Numbered from the stretch's first letter, positions 41,426 through 50,939 are shown. The stretch is DNA of 64,000 bases from Paenibacillus sp. 37 (GCF_008386395.1 NZ_CP043761.1:5580001-5644000); one strand, 5' to 3'. The notes: generated from the letters alone by a model not told the origin. Numbers and translations: made by a program.

Positions 41426-41454
41426 TTGATATTCCTTTATGCATATGATAAAAT
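41426..41454 (+). promoter_or_regulatory. Promoter of the first tRNA-Arg
   Basis: TTGATA, 17 nt, TAAAAT, ending 23 bp before the tRNA 5' end. Confidence 0.75.
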
Positions 41455-41477
41455 CAATTTTGCTTGAAAAAATTCAT

Positions 41478-41536
<59 letters not shown>

Positions 41537-41551
<15 letters not shown>

Positions 41552-41902
41552 TATTAAAAGAAGCTTCCTTCGGGAAGCTTTTTTTGCGTTCTGGGGATGA
41601 GAACCCCTATGGTTCGTCGAAGCATCCGCTTCGTTAGCACCACTTCGCAGTCTCGACTGCAAGGAGAGTATCCCTCCTGGGACGTAAAGAAAGAGAAACT
41701 TCCCTCTGAAGCTTCTTTTGTGTTCTGGGGGTGAGAACCCCTATGGTTCGTCGGAGCACTCGCTTCGTTAGCACCACTTCGCAGTCTCGACTGCAAGGAG
41801 AGTATCCCTCCTGGGACGTATTAAAGAAAACTTCCTTTGGGAAGTTTTTTTTGCGTTCTGGGGATGAGAACCCCTATGGTTCGTCAAAGCATCCGCTTCG
41901 TT
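41537..41902 (+). repeat. Tandem ~134-bp repeats downstream of tRNA-Arg, re-creating the tRNA 3' end
   Basis: The 17-mer ATCCCTCCTGGGACGTA, which spans the tRNA T-stem/acceptor end, occurs at 41537-41553 (in the tRNA), 41670-41686 and 41804-41820, spaced 133 and 134 bp. Each copy is followed by a terminator-like hairpin (clear at 41561-41585 and 41828-41850, degenerate at about 41693-41718). Then comes a block of short hairpins: GGGG/CCCC, CGAAGC/GCTTCG, GCAGT/ACTGC and AGGAG/CTCCT. A third unit breaks off at about 41902. The same unit occurs inverted at the other tRNA-Arg. Confidence 0.9.
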
Positions 41903-42186
41903 ACATATCTATGTCGCTTCATCAAAATGTTTGCATTAGCTCATTTCATGGGTGACCACGTCTCAGTATCGATGTTCTCACGAACATCGGACACTTTATT
42001 TGACCCAAAATCAGCATCATGGAACTCTAACGAATCATAGAGAGCTTATTTCACCATGCCGGGGGATTAACTCACCTATTTGCAATTTATAGGCTGATTA
42101 AGGTCGCTGAGGTTCGTTAGAATCTGAAAATAGCGATTTTACCCATTATAAGACCTCGTGGATTCGTTAGAGTTCATAGGCTAGTC
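41903..42186. repeat. Non-coding stretch with a 15-bp inverted repeat
   Basis: No gene is supported. The perfect inverted pair GAACTCTAACGAATC (42022-42036) and GATTCGTTAGAGTTC (42161-42175) bounds a 154-bp segment that also contains a third, partial TTCGTTAGA copy (42113-42121). A perfect 8-bp hairpin CGATGTTC/GAACATCG lies at 41970-41989. This may be a small mobile or structured element. Confidence 0.5.
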
Positions 42187-42216
42187 AAGGCACCCACGGT
42201 CCATTGGGTGTTTTTT
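42187..42216 (+). terminator. Terminator-like hairpin before the MFS gene
   Basis: CACCCA / TGGGTG with an 8-nt loop followed by six T, reading in the plus direction. It would end any transcript coming from the tRNA repeat side. Confidence 0.65.
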
Positions 42217-42316
42217 CATTTCATTGCTCAATATTGACATAGAATGTTATGCTTACGGAGTGGATTATGTACCAATCCATACATATTAACTTCTTAGGAA
42301 ACAGGAGATTTTATCA

Positions 42317-43546
42317 ATGTCATCTTCAATACAGCAGCACTCACCTATCCATACCGAGGAAGAACATTCTTCGACATCCAAAAGATTCGGTCTGTTGTTA
42401 GCAGGCATTATCGTCATCGCCGCTACCATGAGATCACCGATTACAGCAACCGGACCTGTAGTGGAGATGATCCGCTCAGATACAGGTATCGGCCATACAA
42501 TGGTCGGGCTTCTGACCTCACTTCCTTTGCTTGCCTTTGCAGCTGTCTCTCCTTTTGCACCACGCCTAGCCAAGCGTTTAGGACTCGAATCTGCTCTGCT
42601 ATTGGCTGTTATGATTGTAACCATTGGGGTGGCCTTACGCTTGTTGCCTTCCGTTCTCTCCTTATATGCAGGAACTGCAATTTTGGGGTGCGGCATTGCA
42701 TTTAGCAACGTGATTTTGCCAAGTTTGATCAAACGTGATTTTCCATTGCGGATAGGTATCGTCACCGGATTATACTCTGTATCCATGAATATATTTGGCG
42801 CCATCGCCTCAGGTGTGAGTGTACCCGTAGCAGGAGCCACTTCTATGGGTTGGCGTGCTTCGTTAGGCATGTGGGCCTTGTTGTCCATATTGGCGCTTCT
42901 CTTGTGGCTCCCCCAGATCGCCGCAGGACGTCAGCGAATGTTATTCATAGCCACCCAGAGTGCAGGGACGCCTGTACGTCTACGGACCTCTTCCCTGGCC
43001 TGGTTCATTACTTTATTTATGGGTCTGCAATCTCTAATATTCTATACAACGATTACCTGGCTTCCCGAGATTCTCGCTGAGCAAGGATTCAGCCCCACCT
43101 CAGCAGGGTGGATGCTCTCACTAATGCAGTTGGTTAGTGTCCCGGCTACCTTTATCGTTCCGATCCTCGCCGGCCGAATACGAGATCAGCGTGTTCTAAC
43201 CGCGATAACGTGCTCTTCTTTGATAGTCGGGTATGCATTATTGTTAAGTGGCGTCGCTTCGCTCGTTACCATTGGTGTCACGTTGGCAGGAATAGGTGCT
43301 GGAGCTTCATTTGGCATGGTAACGATGTTCTTCGTCCTTCGCACAAAAGATGCCAGACAAGCTGCAAGCCTGTCCGGTATGGCCCAGTCCTTCGGATATA
43401 TGCTGGCCGCAGTGGGACCTCTATTGTTTGGCATGCTTCATGACTGGACAAAAGGATGGACACTTCCATTGCTAATCCAGGTCATTCTGGCCATCGCTTT
43501 GCTAATCGCAGGGATTCAGGCCAGCAAAAATAGAATGATCGGTTAG
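42317..43546 (+). CDS. MFS transporter, CynX/NimT-like
   Basis: A 409-residue integral membrane protein with about 12 membrane segments of the major facilitator superfamily. It is closest in pattern to the CynX/NimT/YycB group (ATMRSPITATGPVVEMIRSDTG, then PRLAKRLGLESALLL after the second segment). The substrate cannot be read from sequence; characterised relatives act on cyanate or 2-nitroimidazole. It starts at an ATG after AGGAGATTTT. It is the only plus-strand gene between the two tRNA-Arg copies and converges on the protease gene. Confidence 0.85.
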   Translation: MSSSIQQHSPIHTEEEHSSTSKRFGLLLAGIIVIAATMRSPITATGPVVEMIRSDTGIGHTMVGLLTSLPLLAFAAVSPFAPRLAKRLGLESALLLAVMIVTIGVALRLLPSVLSLYAGTAILGCGIAFSNVILPSLIKRDFPLRIGIVTGLYSVSMNIFGAIASGVSVPVAGATSMGWRASLGMWALLSILALLLWLPQIAAGRQRMLFIATQSAGTPVRLRTSSLAWFITLFMGLQSLIFYTTITWLPEILAEQGFSPTSAGWMLSLMQLVSVPATFIVPILAGRIRDQRVLTAITCSSLIVGYALLLSGVASLVTIGVTLAGIGAGASFGMVTMFFVLRTKDARQAASLSGMAQSFGYMLAAVGPLLFGMLHDWTKGWTLPLLIQVILAIALLIAGIQASKNRMIG

Positions 43547-43572
43547 TCACACAACTCATTTATAAAAAAACA

Positions 43573-43611
43573 AAACGGCCTCCATCCTGAAAATCAGGAT
43601 GGAGGCCGTTT
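43573..43611. terminator. Bidirectional terminator between MFS and protease genes
   Basis: A perfect 18-bp stem (AAACGGCCTCCATCCTGA and its complement) with an AAA loop and A/T tails on both sides, placed between two convergent genes. Confidence 0.92.
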
Positions 43612-43673
43612 ATGCATAGAACAATTCCTTCATTAATTTATTCAATTTTAATCAATTTCAATGAGGAATGAAC

Positions 43674-46600
43674 TCACTTCACTTTTACCTTAATCGTGTC
43701 TGTGCTGGTAACTCCGGCAGAGTTAATTAACTCTGCCCGATACGTATACGTGCCCGATGCTTTCCCGGACAGTGTAGTCACAGCACTTTGCGCATAAGGT
43801 GTAGCCGAACGGAGTTCTTGCGTATCGATCAACTTATCATTTTCATAGAGACGATACTCTGTAGCGTTGGTCCCCCACCACAGGTTCATGGTCACCTTAT
43901 AATAGCCGTCGCCATCCCAGTTATCGTGAGAGAGAACCGCTTTGCCTGGCGTTGCGTTGGTAACCCGAACAGTCAACGTTTGACTACGCGTTGTTCCCTT
44001 GTCGTTAGTCAGCTCAGCCACGTACGTATACGTGCCATTGGCTTTGCCCGTGATCTTCGTCTGAGCAAACTGCGCCCAAGGTGCGTTGTAAGTCAACTTT
44101 TGCGTATCAACCAAAACCCCGTCCTCATATAACTTGTAGCTAGTTGCGTTCTCGCCCCACCACAGGTTCATTGTAACGATATACGCGCCCTCTGGTAAGC
44201 CGTTGCCTACCCAGTTATTGTGAGACAATACAGGCGTACCTGGGGCCTTAGTTGCCGGAGTTTCTGGTTCGGTCTCCACGGCTTCCAATTTCAGTGCCGT
44301 ATTGGCTGTACCCGAAAGCCCCTGTTGGTCTTTTACCGTAAGTTCAACAGCATACTCGCCTGCTTCAATTCCCTCCAAAGGAAGGCTGAAGGTACCATCA
44401 GCTTGTACTTCAAAGACTCCTTCTTTATAAACCGAACCATCCTCTTTTTTCACAACATACGTTGCTTCCAGGGAAGCGGCCGGATCAAACGTGATGTCCC
44501 ACCCGCTGGCAAGCGCAGGTGCTACACGGAAGTACAAGTCTTCCACGCTACCATTAAGAACAGCAGACTCATCCTCTTTGAACTCCAACGCTTCTGGTGC
44601 AGTTACAGCCGGAGCTGTCTTTTTCACCAAAAATGGCGAAGTGTCTTCCTTATAGGTTTTGCCGTCCGTACCAATAGTAGTGATATCAACGGTGTATAAA
44701 CCATCCGGAATCTCTGTCACTTCATTAGTTGTGTAATCCGCATATGTGCCGTCCCAGGCAAGATTATATCTTGCGTTAGCATTGAAATTATAATAGTTAC
44801 CGAAAATGGAACCGATATAACCATCTTGATAATATCCACCTTCCGGATTAAGACCATCAAAAATCTCAATCAGGGCGAATGTCATCGGATTGTAGAATTC
44901 CATCGCTACATTAAGTGTATCCAACGTACCATCAGCCTTCAATGGATAGTGAAAAGGATTTTTTTCAGTGCCTTTTACGGTTTCAATATATTTAACTCCA
45001 CTCAACGTAACGTTGAAATGAGCAACATATGGCACAGTAAATGTATTGGTTCCGTTCGAGAACTCAATGTATCCTTGTGCTTCTGTAGTCGCAGTAACCC
45101 CTCGTGGAACGGTAATTGTCACTGCAAGCTCTTCCTCACCATTCAGTGTGAAGGAACTCTTGTCTACCTCAACGGATACACCAGCAACATTACGAGTTGG
45201 ATTCACATTTACGGTGTAATCCCCTCCACTGCCATTCCGCGCTTCAACTTTAATCGTTTTGGTAATCGTCTTTTCATCTGTGCTCAGGAAATTACCGTAG
45301 TTGATGCTTCCGGTGATATTTTCCTTTTCAACAACAGCGCCACTTTCGGTGTACTGAGTTACATCAAGCACCTTGACAAAAGCAACAGGGTCAATAGTAT
45401 TCACAGCCTGAATACGGCCAGCACCTTGATCAAATACATCAAATTGGGTTGTATCCAACACTTTACTATTGTTCATCAGCGCAACTTTGATATCAAATGG
45501 CGTCCATTCCGGATGCTTCTCGATCAGCAGCGCAATCAAACCTGCTACATGAGGTGTAGCCATACTTGTACCTGATTTACGATCATAAGCCTGTGCGTAA
45601 TCTGCGTCTGGCTCATCCTTGCCGTAGGCAGGAATCGTAGACAGAATGCTTGTACCTGGTGCAACAATATCCGGTTTGATGTCAAGTGTTACCTTGGCAG
45701 GTCCGCGGGAACTGGATGAATTCATTTCATCACCCGGCGTTTGGCTGCGTTCAAAATCACTAAAGCTTACTTCAACGGCTTGGCCTGCGTCCAACTCAGC
45801 CTTGATCACATCACCATCTTCCTTGGACATGCTCAGTGTTGGAATGAGTTCAAAGTTATCGCCCAGACTCACACCGATTGGACCCGGAATGTTGTTATAT
45901 ACAATAACAGCCAAGGCTCCGGCTGCTTTAGCATTGGCGATTTTCTCTACAAATGCGATTTCACCACGCTGTATTAATGCCACTTTACCTGTAAAATCCT
46001 GACCTTCAAAATCAGTTGGCTTACCCAGTGCTGCATATTCAAGCTCATATTTCCCTGTCAAAACAGTTTCAGGGTCTGCCGACAGGCTCCATCCCATCAG
46101 ATCCAGACGGTAAACCGACTCAGTAATAGCCAGTGGAGCTTCAGTCGGAGCAACTACAGACTCTTCTTCCACAGGGGCAGCTTCAGGAGAAGCTTCAACG
46201 GGTGCAGAAGGTGATACAGATGGCGTATTTTCTTCCGTTGTAGCTTCTTCTACATTCGGAACTTCAGCTTCGTTAGAAACTGTGTCCTCCACAGCTGCTG
46301 CACTTTCCTCATCAACCGTTGCGGGTACACCTTGCTCTGAACCTTCAGGCTCTTCTGTTCCAGGTGCCGTACCCAGTTCAGGAGATTGTTCAACCTCTGG
46401 CACCGGTTGTTGTTCAGGTTGTGCCTCTTCGCCTTCCTCACCAATCCAGAAGTGAGTATCCGCTGTAATGAGCTGACTAGGACCTGTTGAGTTACCTACC
46501 GTAATCGCCATCGCAGACGCCCCTGGAGAACCAAGTGTATAACGGTTAGGTCCGTCATTGCCACTGGCAACTACTGCTGTCACACCAGACAGCATCGCAT

Positions 46601-47633
46601 TATTCAGGGCTACCGAGGTAATATAACTTGGATCGTTAGCGGTATTCCCCAAAGAGAGATTAATTATATCCATGCCATCTTCAACGGAACGATCAATTCC
46701 GCCGAGCACCCATGAGGTTTGACCACTACCATACGGCCCAAGTACACGGTATGCATAGATATCTGCTTCAGGAGCAACGCCAACAATCCCGTAATCACCT
46801 GCTTCACGAGCAGCAATGGTACCGGCTACGTGCGTACCGTGGGATGTATAAAAGGCACTTCCCCTTTCGTTAAACTCAGGTTCCCCTGAACTTTTCCATT
46901 CTTGATACGTTGCTTCATACGGGTCATTGTCGTTACCAACAAAGTCCCATCCGCCTTTGTAAGCTTCCTGCAAATTAGGATGCTCATAGTCAATCCCTGT
47001 ATCGATGACACCCACTTTGATGCCATTTCCTTTGTAACCCAGATCCCATACTTCAGGTGCACCAATAAAAGGTGCTGTGTCTTTCATGTACGGGTTCACT
47101 TCATCTGTCTCAGGCGCTATTGTAAATTCAAGGTCAGGATATACGCTGACCACGCCAGGTATTTGAAGCAATTGTCCCACTTGGTTTCCTTTAAGCTCAA
47201 TCGCTACACCATTTAGGGCATATGCATATTCTTCCAATACTTCATGTTTGATTTTCTTCTGAGTGAGGCTATGTACAAATGACTGTTGTTGTTGCTCAAC
47301 TTGAGTCACAGCCTTTGTTTCCATAGAGGAGGTAAAAGATTTTCCGGAGAGGGTTGATTCACCTTGCGCTACTGCAACAGGTTTATTGGAAAGCTCAACG
47401 ATCACGCGGGTGTTCTCTCCACCCAGGCCTTCCAAGCTTTTATCCAAAAATGGATCTGCGGCAAGTTTGGCTTCCCGCCCTGCAAGAATTTCTCTCCATT
47501 GTTTGGCTTCGGCTGTACTCGGTAAGTTTTCAAGCTGAATAACTGAATCTGCGGGAGCGGCTCCAGCCGCGGGGAGAATAATGGAAAAGACCATCAGAAC
47601 ACTTAATAAAGTGGATATCAATCGTTTACTCAA
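43674..47633 (-). CDS. Large secreted S8 (subtilisin-like) protease with PA and Fn3-like domains
   Basis: About 1319 residues from a TTG start at 47633, preceded by AAAGGAGGGG; the longer reading from 47777 has no RBS. Order: signal peptide (LISTLLSVLMVFSIILPAAGA), I9-type propeptide, then S8 catalytic domain with Asp211 (VIDTGIDYEHP), His265 (SHGTHVAGT), Asn359 (ASGNDGP) and Ser690 (SGTSMATPH). Between Asn and Ser lie a Glu/Pro-rich insert of about 100 residues (398-500) and a PA domain (about 545-595). After the protease come a beta-sandwich region and two tandem about 85-residue repeats sharing the NLWWG.NAT motif, likely carbohydrate- or wall-binding Fn3-like modules. It acts outside the cell; the substrate is unknown. 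Confidence 0.9.
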   Translation of the reverse strand: MSKRLISTLLSVLMVFSIILPAAGAAPADSVIQLENLPSTAEAKQWREILAGREAKLAADPFLDKSLEGLGGENTRVIVELSNKPVAVAQGESTLSGKSFTSSMETKAVTQVEQQQQSFVHSLTQKKIKHEVLEEYAYALNGVAIELKGNQVGQLLQIPGVVSVYPDLEFTIAPETDEVNPYMKDTAPFIGAPEVWDLGYKGNGIKVGVIDTGIDYEHPNLQEAYKGGWDFVGNDNDPYEATYQEWKSSGEPEFNERGSAFYTSHGTHVAGTIAAREAGDYGIVGVAPEADIYAYRVLGPYGSGQTSWVLGGIDRSVEDGMDIINLSLGNTANDPSYITSVALNNAMLSGVTAVVASGNDGPNRYTLGSPGASAMAITVGNSTGPSQLITADTHFWIGEEGEEAQPEQQPVPEVEQSPELGTAPGTEEPEGSEQGVPATVDEESAAAVEDTVSNEAEVPNVEEATTEENTPSVSPSAPVEASPEAAPVEEESVVAPTEAPLAITESVYRLDLMGWSLSADPETVLTGKYELEYAALGKPTDFEGQDFTGKVALIQRGEIAFVEKIANAKAAGALAVIVYNNIPGPIGVSLGDNFELIPTLSMSKEDGDVIKAELDAGQAVEVSFSDFERSQTPGDEMNSSSSRGPAKVTLDIKPDIVAPGTSILSTIPAYGKDEPDADYAQAYDRKSGTSMATPHVAGLIALLIEKHPEWTPFDIKVALMNNSKVLDTTQFDVFDQGAGRIQAVNTIDPVAFVKVLDVTQYTESGAVVEKENITGSINYGNFLSTDEKTITKTIKVEARNGSGGDYTVNVNPTRNVAGVSVEVDKSSFTLNGEEELAVTITVPRGVTATTEAQGYIEFSNGTNTFTVPYVAHFNVTLSGVKYIETVKGTEKNPFHYPLKADGTLDTLNVAMEFYNPMTFALIEIFDGLNPEGGYYQDGYIGSIFGNYYNFNANARYNLAWDGTYADYTTNEVTEIPDGLYTVDITTIGTDGKTYKEDTSPFLVKKTAPAVTAPEALEFKEDESAVLNGSVEDLYFRVAPALASGWDITFDPAASLEATYVVKKEDGSVYKEGVFEVQADGTFSLPLEGIEAGEYAVELTVKDQQGLSGTANTALKLEAVETEPETPATKAPGTPVLSHNNWVGNGLPEGAYIVTMNLWWGENATSYKLYEDGVLVDTQKLTYNAPWAQFAQTKITGKANGTYTYVAELTNDKGTTRSQTLTVRVTNATPGKAVLSHDNWDGDGYYKVTMNLWWGTNATEYRLYENDKLIDTQELRSATPYAQSAVTTLSGKASGTYTYRAELINSAGVTSTDTIKVKVK

Positions 47634-48029
47634 GGCTTTGCCCCTCCTTTTAAATGTGAATACGTCACCAAATGATGGGTTCCTGCTGTTTGTGTGTACT
47701 GCAATACACACTCCAATTTCACCACCTATCTGCAAGAAGTTTGACCCTTGGTAAATTATTCTATCAAAATACCACATTTTCCTTCTAAATACTTACAAAT
47801 ATGATATAGAAATTACTTATATGGGTCTTGAGTACGATAAAAATATCCATTTGTAATTATTTGTCGTTTGAATATTTCATTTTTAAAATAATGCATCAAA
47901 AAAAAAAGACCAAGAGCCTCTTTATCCGAAAGAGATTCCTGGTGTATAGGGGAAGCGTCGTTAGCATACAAAGGATCTTGATAATTCGTTTAACATCGAT
48001 AAAAATTGCTACACGTCATAAATTTTTAC
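47634..48029 (-). other. A+T-rich intergenic region upstream of the protease
   Basis: About 395 bp without a supported gene. It should hold the protease promoter and 5'UTR and the 3' end of the methyltransferase transcript. I see no clear promoter pair or terminator hairpin. Confidence 0.4.
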
Positions 48030-48800
48030 TTATTCTGGCTTCACGGCTTCAATACGCAGACGCTTGTAATCGGCATACAGAGCATCATCTTTCCAAAGGT
48101 GAGGCTTCACGATCTGACTGGTTTCCTTGCATATTTGTTGTATCTCTTCATGACTGAGACTTGCAAAATAGTCGCCTCCAAAATGAGCCAACCAGCCTAC
48201 TATACCCTGCTCACCATCTGCCAGTCTGGTAGGACGCTCGTAGTGATAGGCCTGTCGCACCACAAATCCACGTTGTTCTAAAATATGGCTATATTCTCCG
48301 ATCGACGGAAAATACCAAGGATTACGTTCCGATGCACGAATGTCCGTGCTCCGCTCCATAACCTGCTCTAATGCATTCACAATGGTCTGAACATTCCCTT
48401 TACCACCGAATTCTGCTATAAAACGCCCTCCGGGCTTCAAAGATTTCCATATACTATCCACCACTAATCGCGGGCTTCGCATCCAGTGCAGGGCTGCATT
48501 GGAGAAAACGGCATTATACAGTCTTTTCGTCTCAAACTGATGACCGTCTCCTTCCACGAACTCAAGTTCAGGGAATTTCTCCCCCGCACGGCGAATCATG
48601 TCTGGCGATGCGTCCATGCCAATAACTTCAGCTCCGGTCAGAGAAATTTCATGCGTCAAATCCCCTGTCCCGCAACCCAGATCAAGAATGTATTCCCCTT
48701 TTTGTGGTTGAAGCCAAGAGATCAGATTTTTGCCATATCCCGACACAAAAGCCAGTTTGTTATCATATTCGTCTGCTTGCCATTGATTTAATGATTTCAT
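48030..48800 (-). CDS. Class I SAM-dependent methyltransferase
   Basis: 256 residues with a Rossmann methyltransferase fold: motif I ILDLGCGTGDLTHEI, acidic residue after strand 2 VIGMDASPDMI, motif II FEGDGHQF-like (FVEGDGHQF), and AVFSNAALHWM as the NAALHW motif typical of the trans-aconitate methyltransferase-like group. The start is the ATG at 48800 with only a weak site (GGTGG); a longer reading from 48899 has no RBS. The substrate is not assignable. It is the last gene before the second tRNA-Arg repeat array. Confidence 0.85.
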   Translation of the reverse strand: MKSLNQWQADEYDNKLAFVSGYGKNLISWLQPQKGEYILDLGCGTGDLTHEISLTGAEVIGMDASPDMIRRAGEKFPELEFVEGDGHQFETKRLYNAVFSNAALHWMRSPRLVVDSIWKSLKPGGRFIAEFGGKGNVQTIVNALEQVMERSTDIRASERNPWYFPSIGEYSHILEQRGFVVRQAYHYERPTRLADGEQGIVGWLAHFGGDYFASLSHEEIQQICKETSQIVKPHLWKDDALYADYKRLRIEAVKPE

Positions 48801-48904
48801 GGATACCACCGTCGCTTTCGTTATTGATATCCTCATTGTGGCATAGAATTGTTTATTCTTTAAATATATAGATTCTATATTGTTTATAGGTATAACCAAT
48901 AGGA

Positions 48905-49222
48905 CACTTCCTTTGAACGCAAAAAACTTCCCGAAGGAAGCTTCTTTTTAATACGTCCCAGGAGGGATACTCTCCTTCCAGTCGAGACTGCGATGTAGTG
49001 CTAACGAAGCAGATGCTCCGACGAACCATTGGGGTTCTCTTCCCCTGAACGCAAAAAAAAACTTCCCGAAGGAAGTTTTCTTTTTTTACGTCCCAGGAGG
49101 GATACTCTCCTTCCAGTCGAGACTGCGATGTAGTGCTAACGAAGCAGATGCTCCGACGAACCATTGGGGTTCTCTTCCCTTGAACGCAAAAAAAACTTCC
49201 TGAAGGAAGTTTTCTTTTTTTA

Positions 49223-49237
<15 letters not shown>
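48905..49237 (-). repeat. Tandem ~134-bp repeats downstream of the second tRNA-Arg (inverted relative to the first array)
   Basis: The tRNA-end 17-mer (complement TACGTCCCAGGAGGGAT) occurs at 49221-49237 (in the tRNA), 49087-49103 and 48952-48968, spaced 134 and 135 bp. Each is followed on the minus strand by a terminator hairpin of the type AACTTCC / GGAAGTT with a T run. The intervening blocks match the plus-strand array, with compensating changes in the short hairpins. Two full units are present. Confidence 0.9.
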
Positions 49238-49296
<59 letters not shown>

Positions 49297-49329
49297 AAAT
49301 ATGTATAATAAATTTTCGGCGCGGTTCTT

Positions 49330-49357
49330 ATTATACTCTGATTTCTATATTTTTCAA
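49330..49357 (-). promoter_or_regulatory. Promoter of the second tRNA-Arg
   Basis: On the minus strand TTGAAA, 16 nt, TATAAT, ending 33 bp before the tRNA. The upstream sequence differs from the first copy, so the duplication does not extend upstream of the tRNA. Confidence 0.7.
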
Positions 49358-49588
49358 TAGTTTTATAAAAAAATTAATAATTATACTTAAACACCGGTTC
49401 AAACATGTACTTTACCGTATTATTCTCATACTCCAGCCCCTTTGAGAATATGATAGCTTGAACCAGGTTATATTGAGGAGATTGGGACATTTAGAGTAAG
49501 ATTAACATCAGACATTTTCAATGTCAGAATTGCTGGGTAATCTTTTGCATACATACATTTCAATGATCCATTGAAGGAGAGAATCGTC

Positions 49589-49882
49589 ATGAGACAGCTT
49601 TTATCAGCCCTATCCTATTTCAGTATTTTCTTTGCCCCGTTCCTGTTTCCGATCATTATATGGATTGTTGCCAAGGATGATTACATTGAGGGACATGCAA
49701 AACGCGCCTTATTCTCACATGTATTCCCCTTTCTCGCTGCCATTCCGTTATTTTATTTCTTCGTAACTGCGCATAGTCTGGGTTCCGCCGTCGGGTTTGT
49801 CATTCTATTCTTTGTGATCTACGGATTAAGCTTTGTGTACAATGTGGTTAAAGGGATTCAAGTACTGCGCGAGTATGCTTGA
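49589..49882 (+). CDS. Small membrane protein, DUF4870-like
   Basis: 97 residues with about three membrane segments. FFAPFLFPIIIWIVAKDDYIEGHAKRALFSHV near the N-terminus and the VYNVVKGIQVLREYA ending look like the DUF4870 family. No function is known. The ATG at 49589 follows GGAGAGAATC; an in-frame start six codons earlier has no RBS. Single-gene unit with its own terminator. Confidence 0.75.
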   Translation: MRQLLSALSYFSIFFAPFLFPIIIWIVAKDDYIEGHAKRALFSHVFPFLAAIPLFYFFVTAHSLGSAVGFVILFFVIYGLSFVYNVVKGIQVLREYA

Positions 49883-49916
49883 TCACATCTCCACCTGATC
49901 TGACCATCGCATAACA

Positions 49917-49944
49917 AAACCCGCCGTTCAACAACGGCGGGTTT
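49917..49944. terminator. Terminator after the DUF4870-like gene
   Basis: A perfect 12-bp stem AAACCCGCCGTT / AACGGCGGGTTT with a CAAC loop, followed by TT on the plus strand. It could also serve the convergent minus-strand pair. Confidence 0.88.
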
Positions 49945-50059
49945 TTCCAGTTACAGATACAGTCAGAGCAACCGGCAACAGCAACAGGTCACATCTACAT
50001 ATAGCTCAACATTGAACTCTATCCCGCTAACACCACATGTATTGCTGGAGCGTTACCTG

Positions 50060-50416
50060 TTAAGCCTGCCCGATCAGATAACGTTGAAGTGTTGGACCAA
50101 GCAAACCAAAGGAAAACAACTCACTTTGAAACCGAGCTTTATCTTCTTCTACTGTCATACCTTCGCTGTTCTCAAATGCGACTTCTGTCGCCTCTTCAAA
50201 CGCAGTATGCATATTATTGTTATACCAGTCGATCGCCGAATCGGAGTGATTGCGTACAATCCGAACAACTTCCAGCGAATTTCCGGGCTGGGTTGAAGCC
50301 ACGTATACAAGTAACGATGGATCTCCGGCATTTCCAGGCTGCACTTCAACCTCTGCACAAGACAATCCATCCACCTCGGTTAATCTGCGTATTTTGGCAT
50401 CTTGAATGGCATACAT
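50060..50416 (-). CDS. Unassigned small protein, 118 aa
   Basis: I do not recognise it. It is acidic and soluble with no signal peptide or membrane segment; it shows WYNNNMHTAFEEATEVAFENSEGMTVEEDKARF in the second half. An AAGGAG site precedes the ATG at slightly long spacing (11 nt). It lies 31 bp after the gene at 50448-50747, so the two are probably co-transcribed. Confidence 0.65.
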   Translation of the reverse strand: MYAIQDAKIRRLTEVDGLSCAEVEVQPGNAGDPSLLVYVASTQPGNSLEVVRIVRNHSDSAIDWYNNNMHTAFEEATEVAFENSEGMTVEEDKARFQSELFSFGLLGPTLQRYLIGQA

Positions 50417-50447
50417 TCGTCATCGCGCTCCTTTTCCTTTGTGCTTA

Positions 50448-50747
50448 TCATGTACTTTGTTCAATCTGGTATCGTGTCTCTGGTGTGCCCAATCGGTAAA
50501 TCTCTCGATACACCTGTTGTAATACCGTTTCATACGCTCGGTTTACGGACTCCTCCGGTGTATCTGGCCATGGGAATACCATGCCAGGAAAGGCCTCTTC
50601 CTCCTTTTCCTGCATGAGGCTCAGCAGTCCCAGTAATTGCTCCGCTTCCTGCGGCGTTGCCTGAATGATCCATTCATACGATGTTACCGACGGATCCGGA
50701 ATAACGGAGCGGCCCATGACAGACACATAATACTTCATACTGTCCAT
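50448..50747 (-). CDS. Unassigned small protein, 99 aa
   Basis: I do not recognise it. It has a possible alpha/beta sandwich (MKYYVSVMGRSVIP, SYEWIIQATPQEAEQLLGLLSLMQEKEEEAF) and a helical C-terminus; no membrane segment. The ATG follows AGGAGAG; the ATG three codons later is an alternative. First gene of a two-gene unit divergent from the asparagine synthetase. Confidence 0.65.
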   Translation of the reverse strand: MDSMKYYVSVMGRSVIPDPSVTSYEWIIQATPQEAEQLLGLLSLMQEKEEEAFPGMVFPWPDTPEESVNRAYETVLQQVYREIYRLGTPETRYQIEQST

Positions 50748-50939
50748 TGCATGTTCTCTCCTTCACAGGCATGTTGAGGCCGTTGTCCCTAGAACTAGTT
50801 TCCGAAGAGGACAGACATTTTATGCCTGCTTTCGGCATATATTTGTTACGACCTCTGACGAAAAGACAACATTTGCTGGTTGCCAGTAACTAAGCAGCCA
50901 TACGGATGAATGACTCGACCAAGAAAGGATGAACAAACC

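Noticed and set aside
41554..41955. Open frames in the tRNA-linked repeats on both strands, encoding repeated peptides such as TTSQSR.EGEYPSWDV
   Set aside because: They are translations of hairpin-rich repeat DNA containing terminators. The same peptide appears wherever the unit occurs, and no RBS is present. The same applies to 48853-49164.
41960..41968. GTCTCAGTA matching the first nine bases of the tRNA-Arg gene
   Set aside because: Only nine bases; the following sequence forms a different hairpin, so a third tRNA or tRNA fragment is not supported.
42234..42268. Promoter for the MFS gene starting at TTGACA
   Set aside because: The -35 hexamer is perfect but no acceptable -10 lies at 16-18 nt.
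42286..42888. 200-residue open frame antisense to the MFS transporter
   Set aside because: The plus-strand frame has the 12-segment MFS pattern and a good RBS; the antisense frame has neither.
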